64,000 nt of DNA from CAZWRV01 sp964636325 (GCA_964636325.1 CAZWRV010000014.1:23462-87461), one strand, 5' to 3'. Counted from the first letter of the stretch, positions 9,307 through 18,270 are shown. A program made the numbers and translations. The notes: generated by a model not told the origin, from the letters alone.

Positions 9307-9482
9307 ATGAAAACCAAACTCTTTCCTGCCATGCTCCTTCTCATATTTTGGATGCGGACAACCTGATTGACGAATATGGACGATTCCCTGGGAATTCACG
9401 CATCGATGAAAAAAGTTATCCTGGGATCATCAAGACCCTCGATGACGCGGTGGAACGCAAGCTGAGCGGCGGAGCAGAATGA
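9307..9482 (+). pseudogene. remnant of a secreted protein (internal deletion and frameshift)
   Basis: An AAGGAG ribosome site four bases ahead of ATG 9307 leads into a credible signal-peptide start, MKTKLFPAMLLLIF. The frame stops after five more codons. From 9348 another frame reads LDADNLIDEYGRFPGN and continues to a TGA at 9480-9482. The simplest reading is a gene whose middle has been deleted, joining its N-terminal signal peptide out of frame to its last ~45 residues. The parent family could not be identified. It lies on the strand opposite the following gene. Confidence 0.45.
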
Positions 9483-9531
9483 CCGTGGGAGGTCACCGAT
9501 CAACCGCGGATAGGGAAATGATGATTGGGTA

Positions 9532-10371
9532 TCAGGAGAGGATTTCGCGGACGATGGAAGCGTTTTCTTCGACCATGTTGTCGTTGTCGCCGCGGTGCAT
9601 TCCGACGTTGACGGCGTCGGTGGGCTTGATGTTGGTGAATGCGAAATCGAAAGCCATTCTTGCGTCTATCCTGCCGGCGCCCATGATCTTATAGGCGATG
9701 CATGGCTTCTTGATGGCGCGGACGGTTTCGGCGGCGGGAACGATGTCGCGGAGGCGGAACTTCTCTCCTTTCTTCTCGTGGACGCTTCCGCAGTCGAAGA
9801 AACATACGGCGTGGAAGTCCACCAGGTCCAGCGAGTCGACCCAGCGGTGGGCTTCGGGGGCATGTCCCGCGACGCCGACGGGTATTTTGCGGGAGCGCAC
9901 CGTAGCGCACCACTTTTCAAGGGTCTTGGAGTCCTCGCTCTTGTAGAGTTCCTCGACTTGCGCGCCGTGGAAGTAGATTGCGCTGCAGCCGATGTCTACG
10001 GCCTCATTGACGGCGGCGGTCATGTCCGGCTGAAGACGGCGGTTTACCTGTGCGATCCATTTCAATCTGCCTCCCCCCTTGAGATATTCGCGGACGGCCT
10101 GCACCACGTGCGCAGATTCGTTGTTGGTCACCATGGCATTTATGCCGGCGGCCTCGGCGCGTGCCCATGTCTCCTTGATCCTGTCTACGGTGTAGTATTT
10201 GAGCATCTCCTGGTCGCGCCGCTCGTTCTGGTGGCTGAAGCCGCCGAATGGGTTTGCTCCGATTATCAGGCGTGTGATGTTCAATCCGCAGAAATCGACC
10301 GTTGGCAGCATGGTTTTTACTTTATTCACTTGTGGCATCAGTAATTTCAGATTTTCTGACCCGCCCGCCAT
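9532..10371 (-). CDS. aldolase/aldo-keto-reductase-like TIM-barrel protein of unknown function
   Basis: A 279-aa soluble protein. Near the N-terminus is LNITRLIIGANPFGGFSHQ, similar to the opening strand of aldo-keto-reductase-like barrels. Alternating hydrophobic strands and helices follow (GINAMVTNNE, RLKWIAQVNRR, CSAIYFHGAQVEEL, IPVGVAGHAP). The late stretch KKPCIAYKIMGAGR resembles a barrel phosphate- or cofactor-binding loop. The canonical aldo-keto-reductase tetrad was not seen, so a lyase or aldolase role is equally possible. The start is uncertain: ATG 10371 has no clear ribosome site, and ATG 10311 (MLPTVDFCGL) begins where the fold begins. It stands alone on the minus strand with a dispersed leader element upstream. 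Confidence 0.7.
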   Translation of the reverse strand: MAGGSENLKLLMPQVNKVKTMLPTVDFCGLNITRLIIGANPFGGFSHQNERRDQEMLKYYTVDRIKETWARAEAAGINAMVTNNESAHVVQAVREYLKGGGRLKWIAQVNRRLQPDMTAAVNEAVDIGCSAIYFHGAQVEELYKSEDSKTLEKWCATVRSRKIPVGVAGHAPEAHRWVDSLDLVDFHAVCFFDCGSVHEKKGEKFRLRDIVPAAETVRAIKKPCIAYKIMGAGRIDARMAFDFAFTNIKPTDAVNVGMHRGDNDNMVEENASIVREILS

Positions 10372-10432
10372 GAAGAGCTAAAAAATGACTGGGAAATGGC
10401 CATGTGGCTTTTCAGAGCGGGGCGCCGGAAAT

Positions 10433-10536
10433 GTTCCTTCCTCGGACGACATTCATGTCGCCGCTCGGCCGGAACGAAAAAATCCAATCCCAAATCTTGC
10501 CCGTCAAAATGTAAATTTTCACGCTGAATGAGTATA
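10433..10536 (-). repeat. dispersed leader element, copy 1
   Basis: This 104-bp stretch is nearly identical to 37216-37319. The 43-bp core runs from GTTCC to GGAAC around the short palindrome CGACATTCATGTCG. Read in the sense of the minus-strand gene starting at 10371, the element begins TTATACTCATT, passes AAATTTACATTTTGA and ends in the GTTCC...GGAAC core. It lies ~60 bases upstream of that gene's start. Its role is unknown; promoter/leader RNA or a mobile palindromic repeat are both possible. Confidence 0.7.
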
Positions 10537-10554
10537 ATCGAGTTGCAGGAGATG

Positions 10555-13500
10555 TCAAGTGACGCGGGCCGTCTTGAGGGCGCGGGCGAGCTCATCCATG
10601 TCGAAGGGTTTGTGCAGGAAGGCCCTGGCGCCCGCGTCCATCAGCTTCTGCGCCTCGCCTTCGACGCTGTAGCCCGAGACGAGGATGACTGCGGCGTCGG
10701 GGTTGATCGCCCGGATTTTCGCGAAGACGTCCCGCCCGTGCATCCTCGGCATCTCAATGTCCAGGAGGACGAGGTCAATCCCCCGCCAGAATTTTCCGTA
10801 GAAGTCCAGCGCGGAGGGGCCGTCCTCGCAGAGGACGACGTCGTGGCCCTGCGAGCGGAGGATCAAGGCAAGCAGTTCGCGGATCATCTCCTCGTCGTCG
10901 ACCACGAGGAAGTGCAGCTTACTGGCGCTGCCCCGCGCCGGGCCTTTACCGCCGTCGGATTTTCTTTCGTCCTGGAACAGCGGCAGATAGATCGAGAAGG
11001 CCGATCCTTCTCCGGGGGAGCTTGAGACGCTGATGGTTCCGTTGTGGCCTTTGACTGTCCCGAAGACGGACGCGAGCCCCATCCCCGTGCCCTTTCCTGG
11101 CTCCTTTGTGGTGAAGAAGGGCTCGAAGATGTGCTTCATGACCTCCTTGTCCATTCCGTGGCCGGTGTCGGCCACGCAGACGCAGAGGTATCTGTCCGGC
11201 GGCAGCTCGGGAGGGGGCTGGAGCGGTCCGCTTCCGTCAGGGGACGCGATGTCCGTGCTTATCGTCAGGGTTCCGCCGTCGGGCATGGCGTCGCGTGCGT
11301 TGATTGCGAGGTTGAGCAGTGCGTTCTCGAGCTGCGAGGGATCGCCCTTTACCGTAGCGGCGGAGGCGTTGAAGACGCGCCGTATTTCAATGTTCTTACC
11401 GATGCTGTGCTGGAGGAGGGAGACCACTTCCTCGATCAGCCTGTGCATGTCCACGGGGACGGTCTGGAACTTCCCCTTCCGCGAGAACGCCAGGAGGTCG
11501 CGCGTGAGGTCGGCAGATCTCCGTGCGGCCCTCATGATGTTTTCGGCGTATTCCCTTAGGCCGGCGTCGTCGAGGCGGCTGCGCAGGGCCTCGGCGTAAC
11601 CCATTATGCCCGTGAGCTGGTTGTTGAAGTCGTGCGCGATACCGCCGGCGAGAGTGCCGATAGCCTCCATCTTTTCCGACTGGCGCAGGCGCTCCTCCAG
11701 CTTCCTGCGCTCGGTGATGTCGCGCTGGACTACGATGACTTCCTTCCCCCCGGCCGGGTTTGACACAAGGCGTCCGGTCGCCTCCACCCACATATATTCG
11801 CCGTCCTTGCGCCTGAGGCGGTATTCCGTCGCCGCCGCCGATCCGGTCTCGACAAGGCGCTTCAATTTCTCCCGCACCCTTTCCCGGTCTTCAGGATGGA
11901 TATTGTCGAAGCCTGATGTGTTGATGAGCTCCCTCGGCTCGTAGCCGTGGAACCTCAGCGACGCCTCGGTGCAGTAGAGCATGATTCCGTCGGGGTCGAA
12001 GCGGGCTATGAAATCGCTGGTGTTGTTCAGGAGGAAGCGGTTCTCCTCCTCCCTTTCGCGCAGTGTCTCATCGGCCTTCTTGCGCTCGGTCACGTCTTCG
12101 TAGATGGCGACTATTTCGCCGGAGGGGAGCTTGCATATGTAGTTTTCCCTCCATCCGCTGATTCTGTCGTCCTTGTAGAACGCGAGGGGGAACTGCTCTG
12201 GCCGTCCGGTCTTCCAGACCCTTTTGAACACCTCGAAGAGGCCGAAGTCCCTGACTCCTGGAAATACCTCAAGGACTGATTTCCCGACGATGTCGGACTT
12301 TGATATGTTCTCCGCCTTTTCCGCCGCACGGTTGAAGTCCCTGAAGATGAAATCCTCGCCGTCGCCTCTGGCCTCATATACGACGACGGAGCTGCTCATG
12401 TTGTCGAATATGTATTTGAACTTGCCCTCGCTTATTTGAAGGGCGTTCCTTTCCGCGACGAGTTCCTTCGTCCGCTGGACCACCAGCCTTTTTAGGGAGC
12501 GGGCGCTGACCATGGAAATGACAAGGAGCAGCAGCAGGAGCGCCGCAATCGCCGCGACATATTTGAGAATGGTCCGGTAATGCGCCTCCCTTTCATACGG
12601 GCCGAACCATTTTGTCTGGATGTCCCTGTATTCGCCGGTCTTCTTGATTGCTGCCAGTGCGGGGATGAAGATGTCAAGCGGCGACTCCCTGCCCCTCATG
12701 GCGGAATAGCAGTATTCGGGCGAAAGGATGGGGTCTCCGGACAGCACCAGGTTGCCCCATCTGTTTTTTTCAATGAAGTAGAGCGCTGGAATCTTCGCCA
12801 CGATCGCGCAGTCGCCCTTGCCCCCTGACAGGAGCAGCAGCGCATCCTCCTGCGATTCCACGGCTATTATCTCTTTCCCGTATCCCTTATTGAGCGCCAG
12901 ATCGTGCATGATGTCGCCGCTCTGGACAATTATCACCCTGTCTTTCAGATCGTCAACACCGTTCAATCCTCCGCCGCCTTTCCTTTCGACGACCACATAT
13001 TCGACGAGCGTATGCGGTGGTGAGAACCTGAAGGTCTTGTCGCGCTCCGGCGAATAGAACATCCCCTGGATAATATCTATCTTCCCTTCCCGGAGGTCGT
13101 TGCGGATCTTGCTCCAGGGGCCGAGCTGGATGTCGACGGAGACTCCGATCTGCCTGGCCAGAGCCCTGGTAAGGTCCACGTTGAACCCTGCGGGCTGGCC
13201 GTTGGCGTCGAGGAACTCATATGGCGGATAATCGTTGTCGCCGCCTACGACGATCCGGCTTTTCCTGTGCTCCATCGCCTCGAACGGGACGAACCACTTG
13301 GCCTGGAGCTGGCGGAACGTGCCGTCGGCCATGACGATCGAGAGGCCTTCGTTGAGCAGGGCCAGAGTCTCCTTGTCGCCCTCTCGGACGGCGAAGCAGA
13401 AATGCTGGACGAAGCCGGGGATCTGTGCGGCGATTCTAAGGTTTTCGACTCCTGTTTCCTTCATGAGCTGGAGGGCGAGAAGGCGCTGGATTACAAGAGC

Positions 13501-14055
13501 GTCGCATCTGCCGCCGGAAAGTTCGCGCATCGCCTCGCTGAAGGTGCTCTTCGCGACGATTTTCGCGTTTAGGCCGGCCCTCTGCATGTATTCCTCGGAA
13601 GAATCCCCCTTGAGGACAAGGACTTCTTTTCCCTCAAGATCCTTGGCCGCCTTGATGCGGGAGTCGCCCTCCCTTGCAACGATGGCGCCGTGCATGGTGA
13701 GATACGGGAAGGTGAAGTCGTAGACCTTGTCGCGTTCTTCCGTCCTGGCGACAAGCGGAAGGGCATGCAGGCCGCCGTCGGCGAGCTCCTTCTTCAGGTC
13801 GGCCCAATAGCCGGTCTTGAAGGCGACATTCTTCCCGACCGACTTCGCCGCGGCCTTGATGAGTTCGATGGAGAACCCGTCGGCCTCGCCGTTCTCCTTG
13901 ACGATGCAGTAGGGCGGATAGTCGTATTCGCATCCTATTATGAGTTCGTCCCTGCCCGGGGAATCCTTCGGGGGCGGATCGTCGGAACATACCCCGGCGA
14001 AGTGAAATAAAAGCGCCGCCGCCAGGACGGGGAGCCATGTCTTGGATTTTTGCAT
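10555..14055 (-). CDS. BvgS-like hybrid histidine kinase with two periplasmic solute-binding domains
   Basis: A 1166-aa membrane sensor. Order: signal peptide (1-22); two SBP_bac_3 domains (~30-255, starting ELIIGCEYDYPPYC; ~260-490, starting RIVVGGDNDYPPYEF); one membrane helix (~500-520); two PAS domains (~545-660 and ~680-790); a HisKA domain with His808 in GGIAHDFNNQ; HATPase (~905-1015, NLAINARDAMP, DTGHGMD); and a receiver domain with Asp1099 in LVLLDIEMPRMHG. Tandem solute-binding domains are the BvgS layout and suggest sensing of a small amino-acid-like ligand. ATG 14055 is chosen over TTG 14118 because it has GAGG upstream and opens the signal peptide. It follows the receiver-Ser/Thr kinase gene by 118 bases on the same strand. 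There is no downstream DNA-binding regulator, so the output may pass to another protein. Confidence 0.9.
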   Translation of the reverse strand: MQKSKTWLPVLAAALLFHFAGVCSDDPPPKDSPGRDELIIGCEYDYPPYCIVKENGEADGFSIELIKAAAKSVGKNVAFKTGYWADLKKELADGGLHALPLVARTEERDKVYDFTFPYLTMHGAIVAREGDSRIKAAKDLEGKEVLVLKGDSSEEYMQRAGLNAKIVAKSTFSEAMRELSGGRCDALVIQRLLALQLMKETGVENLRIAAQIPGFVQHFCFAVREGDKETLALLNEGLSIVMADGTFRQLQAKWFVPFEAMEHRKSRIVVGGDNDYPPYEFLDANGQPAGFNVDLTRALARQIGVSVDIQLGPWSKIRNDLREGKIDIIQGMFYSPERDKTFRFSPPHTLVEYVVVERKGGGGLNGVDDLKDRVIIVQSGDIMHDLALNKGYGKEIIAVESQEDALLLLSGGKGDCAIVAKIPALYFIEKNRWGNLVLSGDPILSPEYCYSAMRGRESPLDIFIPALAAIKKTGEYRDIQTKWFGPYEREAHYRTILKYVAAIAALLLLLLVISMVSARSLKRLVVQRTKELVAERNALQISEGKFKYIFDNMSSSVVVYEARGDGEDFIFRDFNRAAEKAENISKSDIVGKSVLEVFPGVRDFGLFEVFKRVWKTGRPEQFPLAFYKDDRISGWRENYICKLPSGEIVAIYEDVTERKKADETLREREEENRFLLNNTSDFIARFDPDGIMLYCTEASLRFHGYEPRELINTSGFDNIHPEDRERVREKLKRLVETGSAAATEYRLRRKDGEYMWVEATGRLVSNPAGGKEVIVVQRDITERRKLEERLRQSEKMEAIGTLAGGIAHDFNNQLTGIMGYAEALRSRLDDAGLREYAENIMRAARRSADLTRDLLAFSRKGKFQTVPVDMHRLIEEVVSLLQHSIGKNIEIRRVFNASAATVKGDPSQLENALLNLAINARDAMPDGGTLTISTDIASPDGSGPLQPPPELPPDRYLCVCVADTGHGMDKEVMKHIFEPFFTTKEPGKGTGMGLASVFGTVKGHNGTISVSSSPGEGSAFSIYLPLFQDERKSDGGKGPARGSASKLHFLVVDDEEMIRELLALILRSQGHDVVLCEDGPSALDFYGKFWRGIDLVLLDIEMPRMHGRDVFAKIRAINPDAAVILVSGYSVEGEAQKLMDAGARAFLHKPFDMDELARALKTARVT

Positions 14056-14173
14056 GGGGAACCTCGAACATCGTTTCGGTTTTTCGTCATCAGTTGTTCG
14101 TGGACCGTAACCGTCCAACCAGGCGGCGGTATTTCACCACATAATCATTTCCCGCGCAACAGAAAGTCCGCAT

Positions 14174-16021
14174 CTACGGTTGTTTTTTCCTGAACCTTTC
14201 CTCTGAGGCCTTTGAGGCGGCCTCTAGCTTGGCGACGTATTCGCGGCTGTTCGGGACGGGATCCGTATCCTCGGAGCCGCACTGCGGGCATTTGAAAGAC
14301 TGCTCCTTGCCCTGCTCCTCCTTGAACGGGAAGATGAAGCCGCAGGAGCCGCACTTGTAGGCGACCGCCACGGCGCCAGAGCACTTCCGGCATTTGACCG
14401 CGGCGATGTCAGCGACTTTCATCTCGTCCAGGCTGCCGCAGGCCAGGCAGCGGACTACGGTCGGAGTGCCCGGGACATAGTCGTCCTGGGCGCTTTTGAT
14501 GGAAGAGCCGATGCAGCCGGAGATTTTGACTATGCCGTATACGCCGAGCAAAAGCAGGCATGCGCCGAGGACATAGACGAGCAGGTATCCGGAGGCGCCC
14601 AGCAGGCCTGAAATATCAAGGCTGAGATATGGGCGCTCTGTTTTCCGACGGACGTCCTTGGGGGGGGCGGGCAGAGGTTTGGCCTTAACCGTAGCCGCGA
14701 CTTTTTTCCGGCAGGGGGGAGGTGTTTCCTCAGGAGCCTCTCCGGCATCATCCCCGGCATGTTGCTTCCCCTTGGGGATATAGGTTGGTTTTGATTTCGT
14801 CCTGTCCTCCGCGAAGCGCCTGACGAGCCGGCCGAAGTTGTCGGCCAGCTCGCCGGCCTCAGGCCTTTCCTCGGGATTCTTCGCGAGCATCCTGGACAGC
14901 GTGTCGCTCAGCTCTCCGTCGAAGTCGCCGCAGATCGAGGCCAATTCATCGGGGACGAGGTTCACGACGCAGAACATGACCGTGCCGGCATTCTCGGAGT
15001 AGAAGGGATTGGCGCCGGTCAGCGCATGGTATAGCGTGACGCCCAGGCTGTAGATGTCGCTCTTGCCCACAAACATGCCTTCGTCGCCGAGGAATTCGGG
15101 GGGCATGTATGCGAGGGTGCCCCAGATCTCCCTGCCGATCGGGACGGTCGTGCCTGTCCGGGTGGTGACGATTCCGAAGTCCCCGAGCAGGCATCGTCCC
15201 TCGGACAGCATTATGTTCTCGGGCTTGATGTCGAAATGGATTATGCCTTCCGCCGCTATGTCCCTGATCGCCATTGAAATGTCGAGACCGGCCTTTGCCG
15301 CCTCGAGCTGTGACAGCGTCCTCTTCTTGAAAATCCGCGCCATGTCGCCGCCATCGGCATAGTCCATGGCGACGTAGAGCCTTCCGTCGCACTGTCCGAA
15401 GTCGTGGAGCTTAAGTATGTTCGGCGAGTCCAAGCGCTTCAGTTTTCCGGCGGTCTCGGCGAATGCGTCGTATACCTGGTTTATATCCGGAACCTGCTTG
15501 AAGAGCTTGAGCGCGATCTTCCTGTTGTTTTCCGCCACCGATTCCGCGAGAAATACTATCGAATGCGAGCCGTAGCCGAGCATCTTGAGTATGCGGAACT
15601 TGTCCGCGAAGACCACATGGTTCTTCGCCAGTTCGAAGTCGTTCTTGTGCAGGGAGGACATCCTCAGGAATATCTTCAGCTTCGCGAAGAGGTGGGACTC
15701 CTTGACGGGCTTGATGAGGTAGTCGTTCGCGCCGGCGTTGAGCCCCTTGACGATGTCAGCCTCGTCGTCCATGCCGGACACGATGATGATGGGGACGCCG
15801 GCGCCGCCCGGAAGCGCCCTTATGGTGCGGCATGCTTCAAGGCCGTCCATCTGCGGCATCTGGTTGTCAAGGATCAGCAGATCGGCGCGGTTGGCCTTGA
15901 ACTCCTCGACGGCCTCGACGCCGTTGGAGCAGAGGACGGGCTCGTGGCCCAGGAAGTCTATGGCGCCCCTGTAGAATATCTGCGTGACCCTGTCGTCGTC
16001 GGCTACGATGATCCTTGACAT
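14174..16021 (-). CDS. receiver-Ser/Thr protein kinase with membrane helix and zinc ribbons
   Basis: A 615-aa signalling protein. Residues 1-118 are a CheY-like receiver with phospho-acceptor Asp52 (LLILDNQMPQMDG). Residues ~143-395 are a Hanks-type kinase: glycine loop LGYGSHSIVFLAES, catalytic loop HFDIKPEN (HFD in place of HRD) and GDFGI. A Pro/Lys linker leads to one membrane helix (~485-505, LLVYVLGACLLLLGVYGIV). The tail has four CxxC pairs (CLAC, CRKC, CGSC, CPQC), enough for two zinc ribbons. The receiver may gate the kinase, which would link two-component input to Ser/Thr phosphorylation. AAGGAG lies 7 bases before the ATG. The hybrid histidine kinase follows on the same strand and is the likely phosphodonor (inference). 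Placing zinc ribbons beyond the single membrane helix is unusual. Confidence 0.88.
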   Translation of the reverse strand: MSRIIVADDDRVTQIFYRGAIDFLGHEPVLCSNGVEAVEEFKANRADLLILDNQMPQMDGLEACRTIRALPGGAGVPIIIVSGMDDEADIVKGLNAGANDYLIKPVKESHLFAKLKIFLRMSSLHKNDFELAKNHVVFADKFRILKMLGYGSHSIVFLAESVAENNRKIALKLFKQVPDINQVYDAFAETAGKLKRLDSPNILKLHDFGQCDGRLYVAMDYADGGDMARIFKKRTLSQLEAAKAGLDISMAIRDIAAEGIIHFDIKPENIMLSEGRCLLGDFGIVTTRTGTTVPIGREIWGTLAYMPPEFLGDEGMFVGKSDIYSLGVTLYHALTGANPFYSENAGTVMFCVVNLVPDELASICGDFDGELSDTLSRMLAKNPEERPEAGELADNFGRLVRRFAEDRTKSKPTYIPKGKQHAGDDAGEAPEETPPPCRKKVAATVKAKPLPAPPKDVRRKTERPYLSLDISGLLGASGYLLVYVLGACLLLLGVYGIVKISGCIGSSIKSAQDDYVPGTPTVVRCLACGSLDEMKVADIAAVKCRKCSGAVAVAYKCGSCGFIFPFKEEQGKEQSFKCPQCGSEDTDPVPNSREYVAKLEAASKASEERFRKKQP

Positions 16022-16047
16022 GGCCTGACTCCTTTAGTCCCGAATAT

Positions 16048-16145
16048 TCAATAATCAATGCTCAATTTTCAATGTTCAAGTTATTTCATTTCCCCATATT
16101 CCGTTGAGAATTGAGAATTGTTCATTGAATATTGATTATTGTTAC
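16048..16145. repeat. two phased 7-bp arrays (TCAANNN and TTGNNNN), mutually inverted
   Basis: 16048-16082 reads TCAATAA, TCAATGC, TCAATTT, TCAATGT, TCAAGTT: five heptamers. 16104-16145 reads TTGAGAA, TTGAGAA, TTGTTCA, TTGAATA, TTGATTA, TTGTTAC: six heptamers. The cores TCAA and TTGA are reverse complements, so the two arrays face one another. An inverted copy of the whole block occurs near 26335-26430. Confidence 0.85.
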
Positions 16146-16225
16146 GCACCCACCGGGCGGATGTCTTTTTCCCGCAGGGAAAAACCTAGTCCCTTACGGT
16201 GCGACTTGGAAAACGTTTTTACAAA
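16048..16225. repeat. left arm of a long inverted repeat
   Basis: About 175 bases here match the reverse complement of 26255-26430 almost perfectly (one clear difference, GCGAC against GCAAC). Homology continues more loosely to ~16310 through GC-rich palindromes (GCGCGCGCCGCGCGC) and TTTTTCCGCAGGGAAAAA-type hairpins. The arms bound ~10 kb of DNA. All of the 305-base spacer 16022-16326 is filled by this repeat and the heptamer arrays; no gene is seen in it. Confidence 0.85.
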
Positions 16226-16326
16226 AAGTAGTTTGCGCGCGCCGCGCGCAAGCTACCTGCGCGCCGCAAGGGCGCCTTTTTTCCGCAGGGAAAAACTTAG
16301 TCGCTTAAGAAATATTGCATTGCCTG

Positions 16327-17187
16327 CTATTCCATCCCGACCGTGTAATGGGCCTTTATCTCTGACGGTTTCAGCAGCTTGCGGATCAGGACGAACTCGT
16401 CCATCCTCCCCTGGAAGAAATACCTCAGCTTGCCGGAGTTGTTGATGGCTCCGATGATAAGGGGAACGTCAGCCGCGACACCGGTGCTTGCGCTGGCATT
16501 GTATCTGGACGTCATAGGTTCGCCGTTGAGGAATATCTGAAAATTCCCTTTTTCGCTTGCGATCGCCAGATGCAGCCATTCTCCCGCCTTGAGCGCCGGC
16601 GTCCTCCACCCGTAGGCGACTTTTCCGACATCGGCCTCCACGGATGTGCCGTTGGAATAGAGGTCATATTGGGAAATCTGCGTCCAATTGGCTCTGCCGA
16701 AAAGTACCTTGGTGCCCGAAACATTGTCGAAGTTAACCCAGATCATCGCCGTGAAGTCGTCCTTGTCCGGGATGATGTTGAGCGCCTTGCGGCCCGGCAC
16801 CTCGACGTAGGAGCTTCTGCCGTCGAACTGGAGCGCGTTGTGGAATCTGTTCCGGCCCTTCTTCATCAACCAGTTTGCGTTCCTTATCAGCCCGTTGTAT
16901 TCCTTGGGTTCGAAACCTTCGACGTTGCATCCGACGGCCGAGTTGTAGAGCGCCGGCGTTTTGATCCCGCCGACGTCGGCGGTGAACTTAGCGTCGGTGA
17001 AGTTGTAGTTGAGGACGGTGTCGGGGTCCTTGTTGAGCATTGTGCTGTAGCTCAGCCAGTTGGTGTACCTCGCCTTTTTCTTGGACATGCTGACCATGGC
17101 CAGCGTCATGCCTGAGATGATCGCGATGATCGCGATCACCATCACCAGTTCGATGAGAGTGAACTTGCTTCTGCGGACCTGCATCAT
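16327..17187 (-). CDS. prepilin-type protein with LamG/concanavalin-like domain
   Basis: A 286-aa protein with a class III signal starting at residue 9 (FTLIELVMVIAIIAIISG, preceded by Lys in place of Gly). After the membrane helix, residues ~100-280 form a LamG-like jelly roll: ALQFDGRSSYVEVPGR, DDFTAMIWVNFDNVSG, GEWLHLAIASEKGNFQIFLNGE and FFQGRMDEFVLIRKLLKPSE. LamG domains of this kind bind carbohydrates, so it is probably an inner-membrane-anchored or pseudopilus-displayed glycan-binding protein (inference). GAGGTG precedes the ATG. It follows the DUF4886 gene by 15 bases and is likely in the same transcript. Confidence 0.88.
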   Translation of the reverse strand: MMQVRRSKFTLIELVMVIAIIAIISGMTLAMVSMSKKKARYTNWLSYSTMLNKDPDTVLNYNFTDAKFTADVGGIKTPALYNSAVGCNVEGFEPKEYNGLIRNANWLMKKGRNRFHNALQFDGRSSYVEVPGRKALNIIPDKDDFTAMIWVNFDNVSGTKVLFGRANWTQISQYDLYSNGTSVEADVGKVAYGWRTPALKAGEWLHLAIASEKGNFQIFLNGEPMTSRYNASASTGVAADVPLIIGAINNSGKLRYFFQGRMDEFVLIRKLLKPSEIKAHYTVGME

Positions 17188-17202
17188 TTCGCACCTCTTT
17201 AT

Positions 17203-18045
17203 TTAGCGCCTTCCAGAGCTCGCCGCCTTGTGCGCGACGCTCTTGAGGAATTCGGCGTCTTTCGCAGAAATCTGCTCCGGCCTGAACTTTATCCTGCGGC
17301 AGTCCATGCCGAAGAAGAACTCGAACCATACGCAGCCTCCCAGGAATTCGCCTGCGACGTTCGCATGATGGCTGTCGTAGCCGAGCAGCTTCACTCCGTC
17401 CTGATCTCGCCAGAAATATCCGGCGTGCAGCGAGTGCTTCTCCTTCGGAAGGTTCGGGAATCCCGGATTGCATGAGGCGAACTTGCTGTCCGGTATGAAC
17501 TTCCATCTGGGGGATGTCGTGGCGAGATGGAACGCGTCGCCGACTGGAATGATTCTTTTGATGCCGAGTTCCGCCGCGATCGTTTTGTAGGCGTGCGACA
17601 GTCCGCGATACATTTTCTCGGGGGTGAACTTCCTGTTGAATATATAAAAGTCATCCTCCCTGTAGGCCCAGGTCTGGTGGAAGACGATCTCGGCCTGGGG
17701 AGCATATTTTCTGATGTAGCCGCACAGCCGTGCGCCCCACGGCCTGTATGTTCCGATCTGGAAACTGAACATGCTGTACTGCTGGATGGTCACATAGTCC
17801 CACTTCTCCATCCTCAGCATGGCCTTCAGGCTCATCCTCTTCCCGCCGTGCCAGTATGGCTTTCCTTCAGGATTGCCGGGGCTGCGTTCATGCTTCACCG
17901 CAAGCTTATAGTGCTTTTCAAGCGGACAGCCTCCGATACATGCGTGACCGAACTCCAGCCTGCAATCGCCGGCGCTTTCGACAATCTCCTTGAGAAACCG
18001 TGTGGCATTTGCGGAAAAGCTGTTTCCTACCGCGAGTATTCTCAT
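17203..18045 (-). CDS. DUF4886 / SGNH-hydrolase-like protein
   Basis: A 280-aa protein opening with RILAVGNSFSANATRFLKEI. The GNSFS block is the nucleophile-Ser region of DUF4886 proteins, which belong with SGNH/GDSL-type esterases; later blocks (WDYVTIQQYS, EIVFHQTWAYR) fit the same family. No signal peptide is seen. A carbohydrate esterase role is plausible beside the glycan genes but is inferred only. It heads a two-gene unit with the LamG pseudopilin. A dispersed 35-bp element lies 15 bases upstream of its ATG. Confidence 0.82.
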   Translation of the reverse strand: MRILAVGNSFSANATRFLKEIVESAGDCRLEFGHACIGGCPLEKHYKLAVKHERSPGNPEGKPYWHGGKRMSLKAMLRMEKWDYVTIQQYSMFSFQIGTYRPWGARLCGYIRKYAPQAEIVFHQTWAYREDDFYIFNRKFTPEKMYRGLSHAYKTIAAELGIKRIIPVGDAFHLATTSPRWKFIPDSKFASCNPGFPNLPKEKHSLHAGYFWRDQDGVKLLGYDSHHANVAGEFLGGCVWFEFFFGMDCRRIKFRPEQISAKDAEFLKSVAHKAASSGRR

Positions 18046-18060
18046 GACACCCCTTCTTAA

Positions 18061-18095
18061 TCAAAATGTAAATTTTTCAGCCTAAATGAGTATAA
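18061..18095 (-). repeat. dispersed 34-35-bp element, copy without the hairpin core
   Basis: TCAAAATGTAAATTTTTCAG is followed by CCTAAATGAGTATAA. It matches the distal third of the leader element at 10504-10537 and 37287-37319 but lacks the GTTCC...GGAAC core. It is placed directly before the DUF4886 start (18045, minus strand). The rest of 18096-18270 is AT-rich with no recognised feature. Confidence 0.65.
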
Positions 18096-18270
18096 CCAGC
18101 CCCATGGGGCGATTAGATGAAATATAAACGTCAAGTCGCCAATTTTAAAGAAGAGCATCACACTATATAATTTAAATATATATTGTTGCTCTTGTTAATA
18201 TGCAGATAGAATATTATATTTGTAGAAGTTGTTTCAAAACTGAGTTTTGAAGTCTGACACCTGAAACCAT

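Noticed and set aside
9343..9482. A small intact gene at the C-terminal fragment
   Set aside because: There is no start or ribosome site in this frame; the signal-peptide start just upstream is in another frame, so a deletion remnant fits better.
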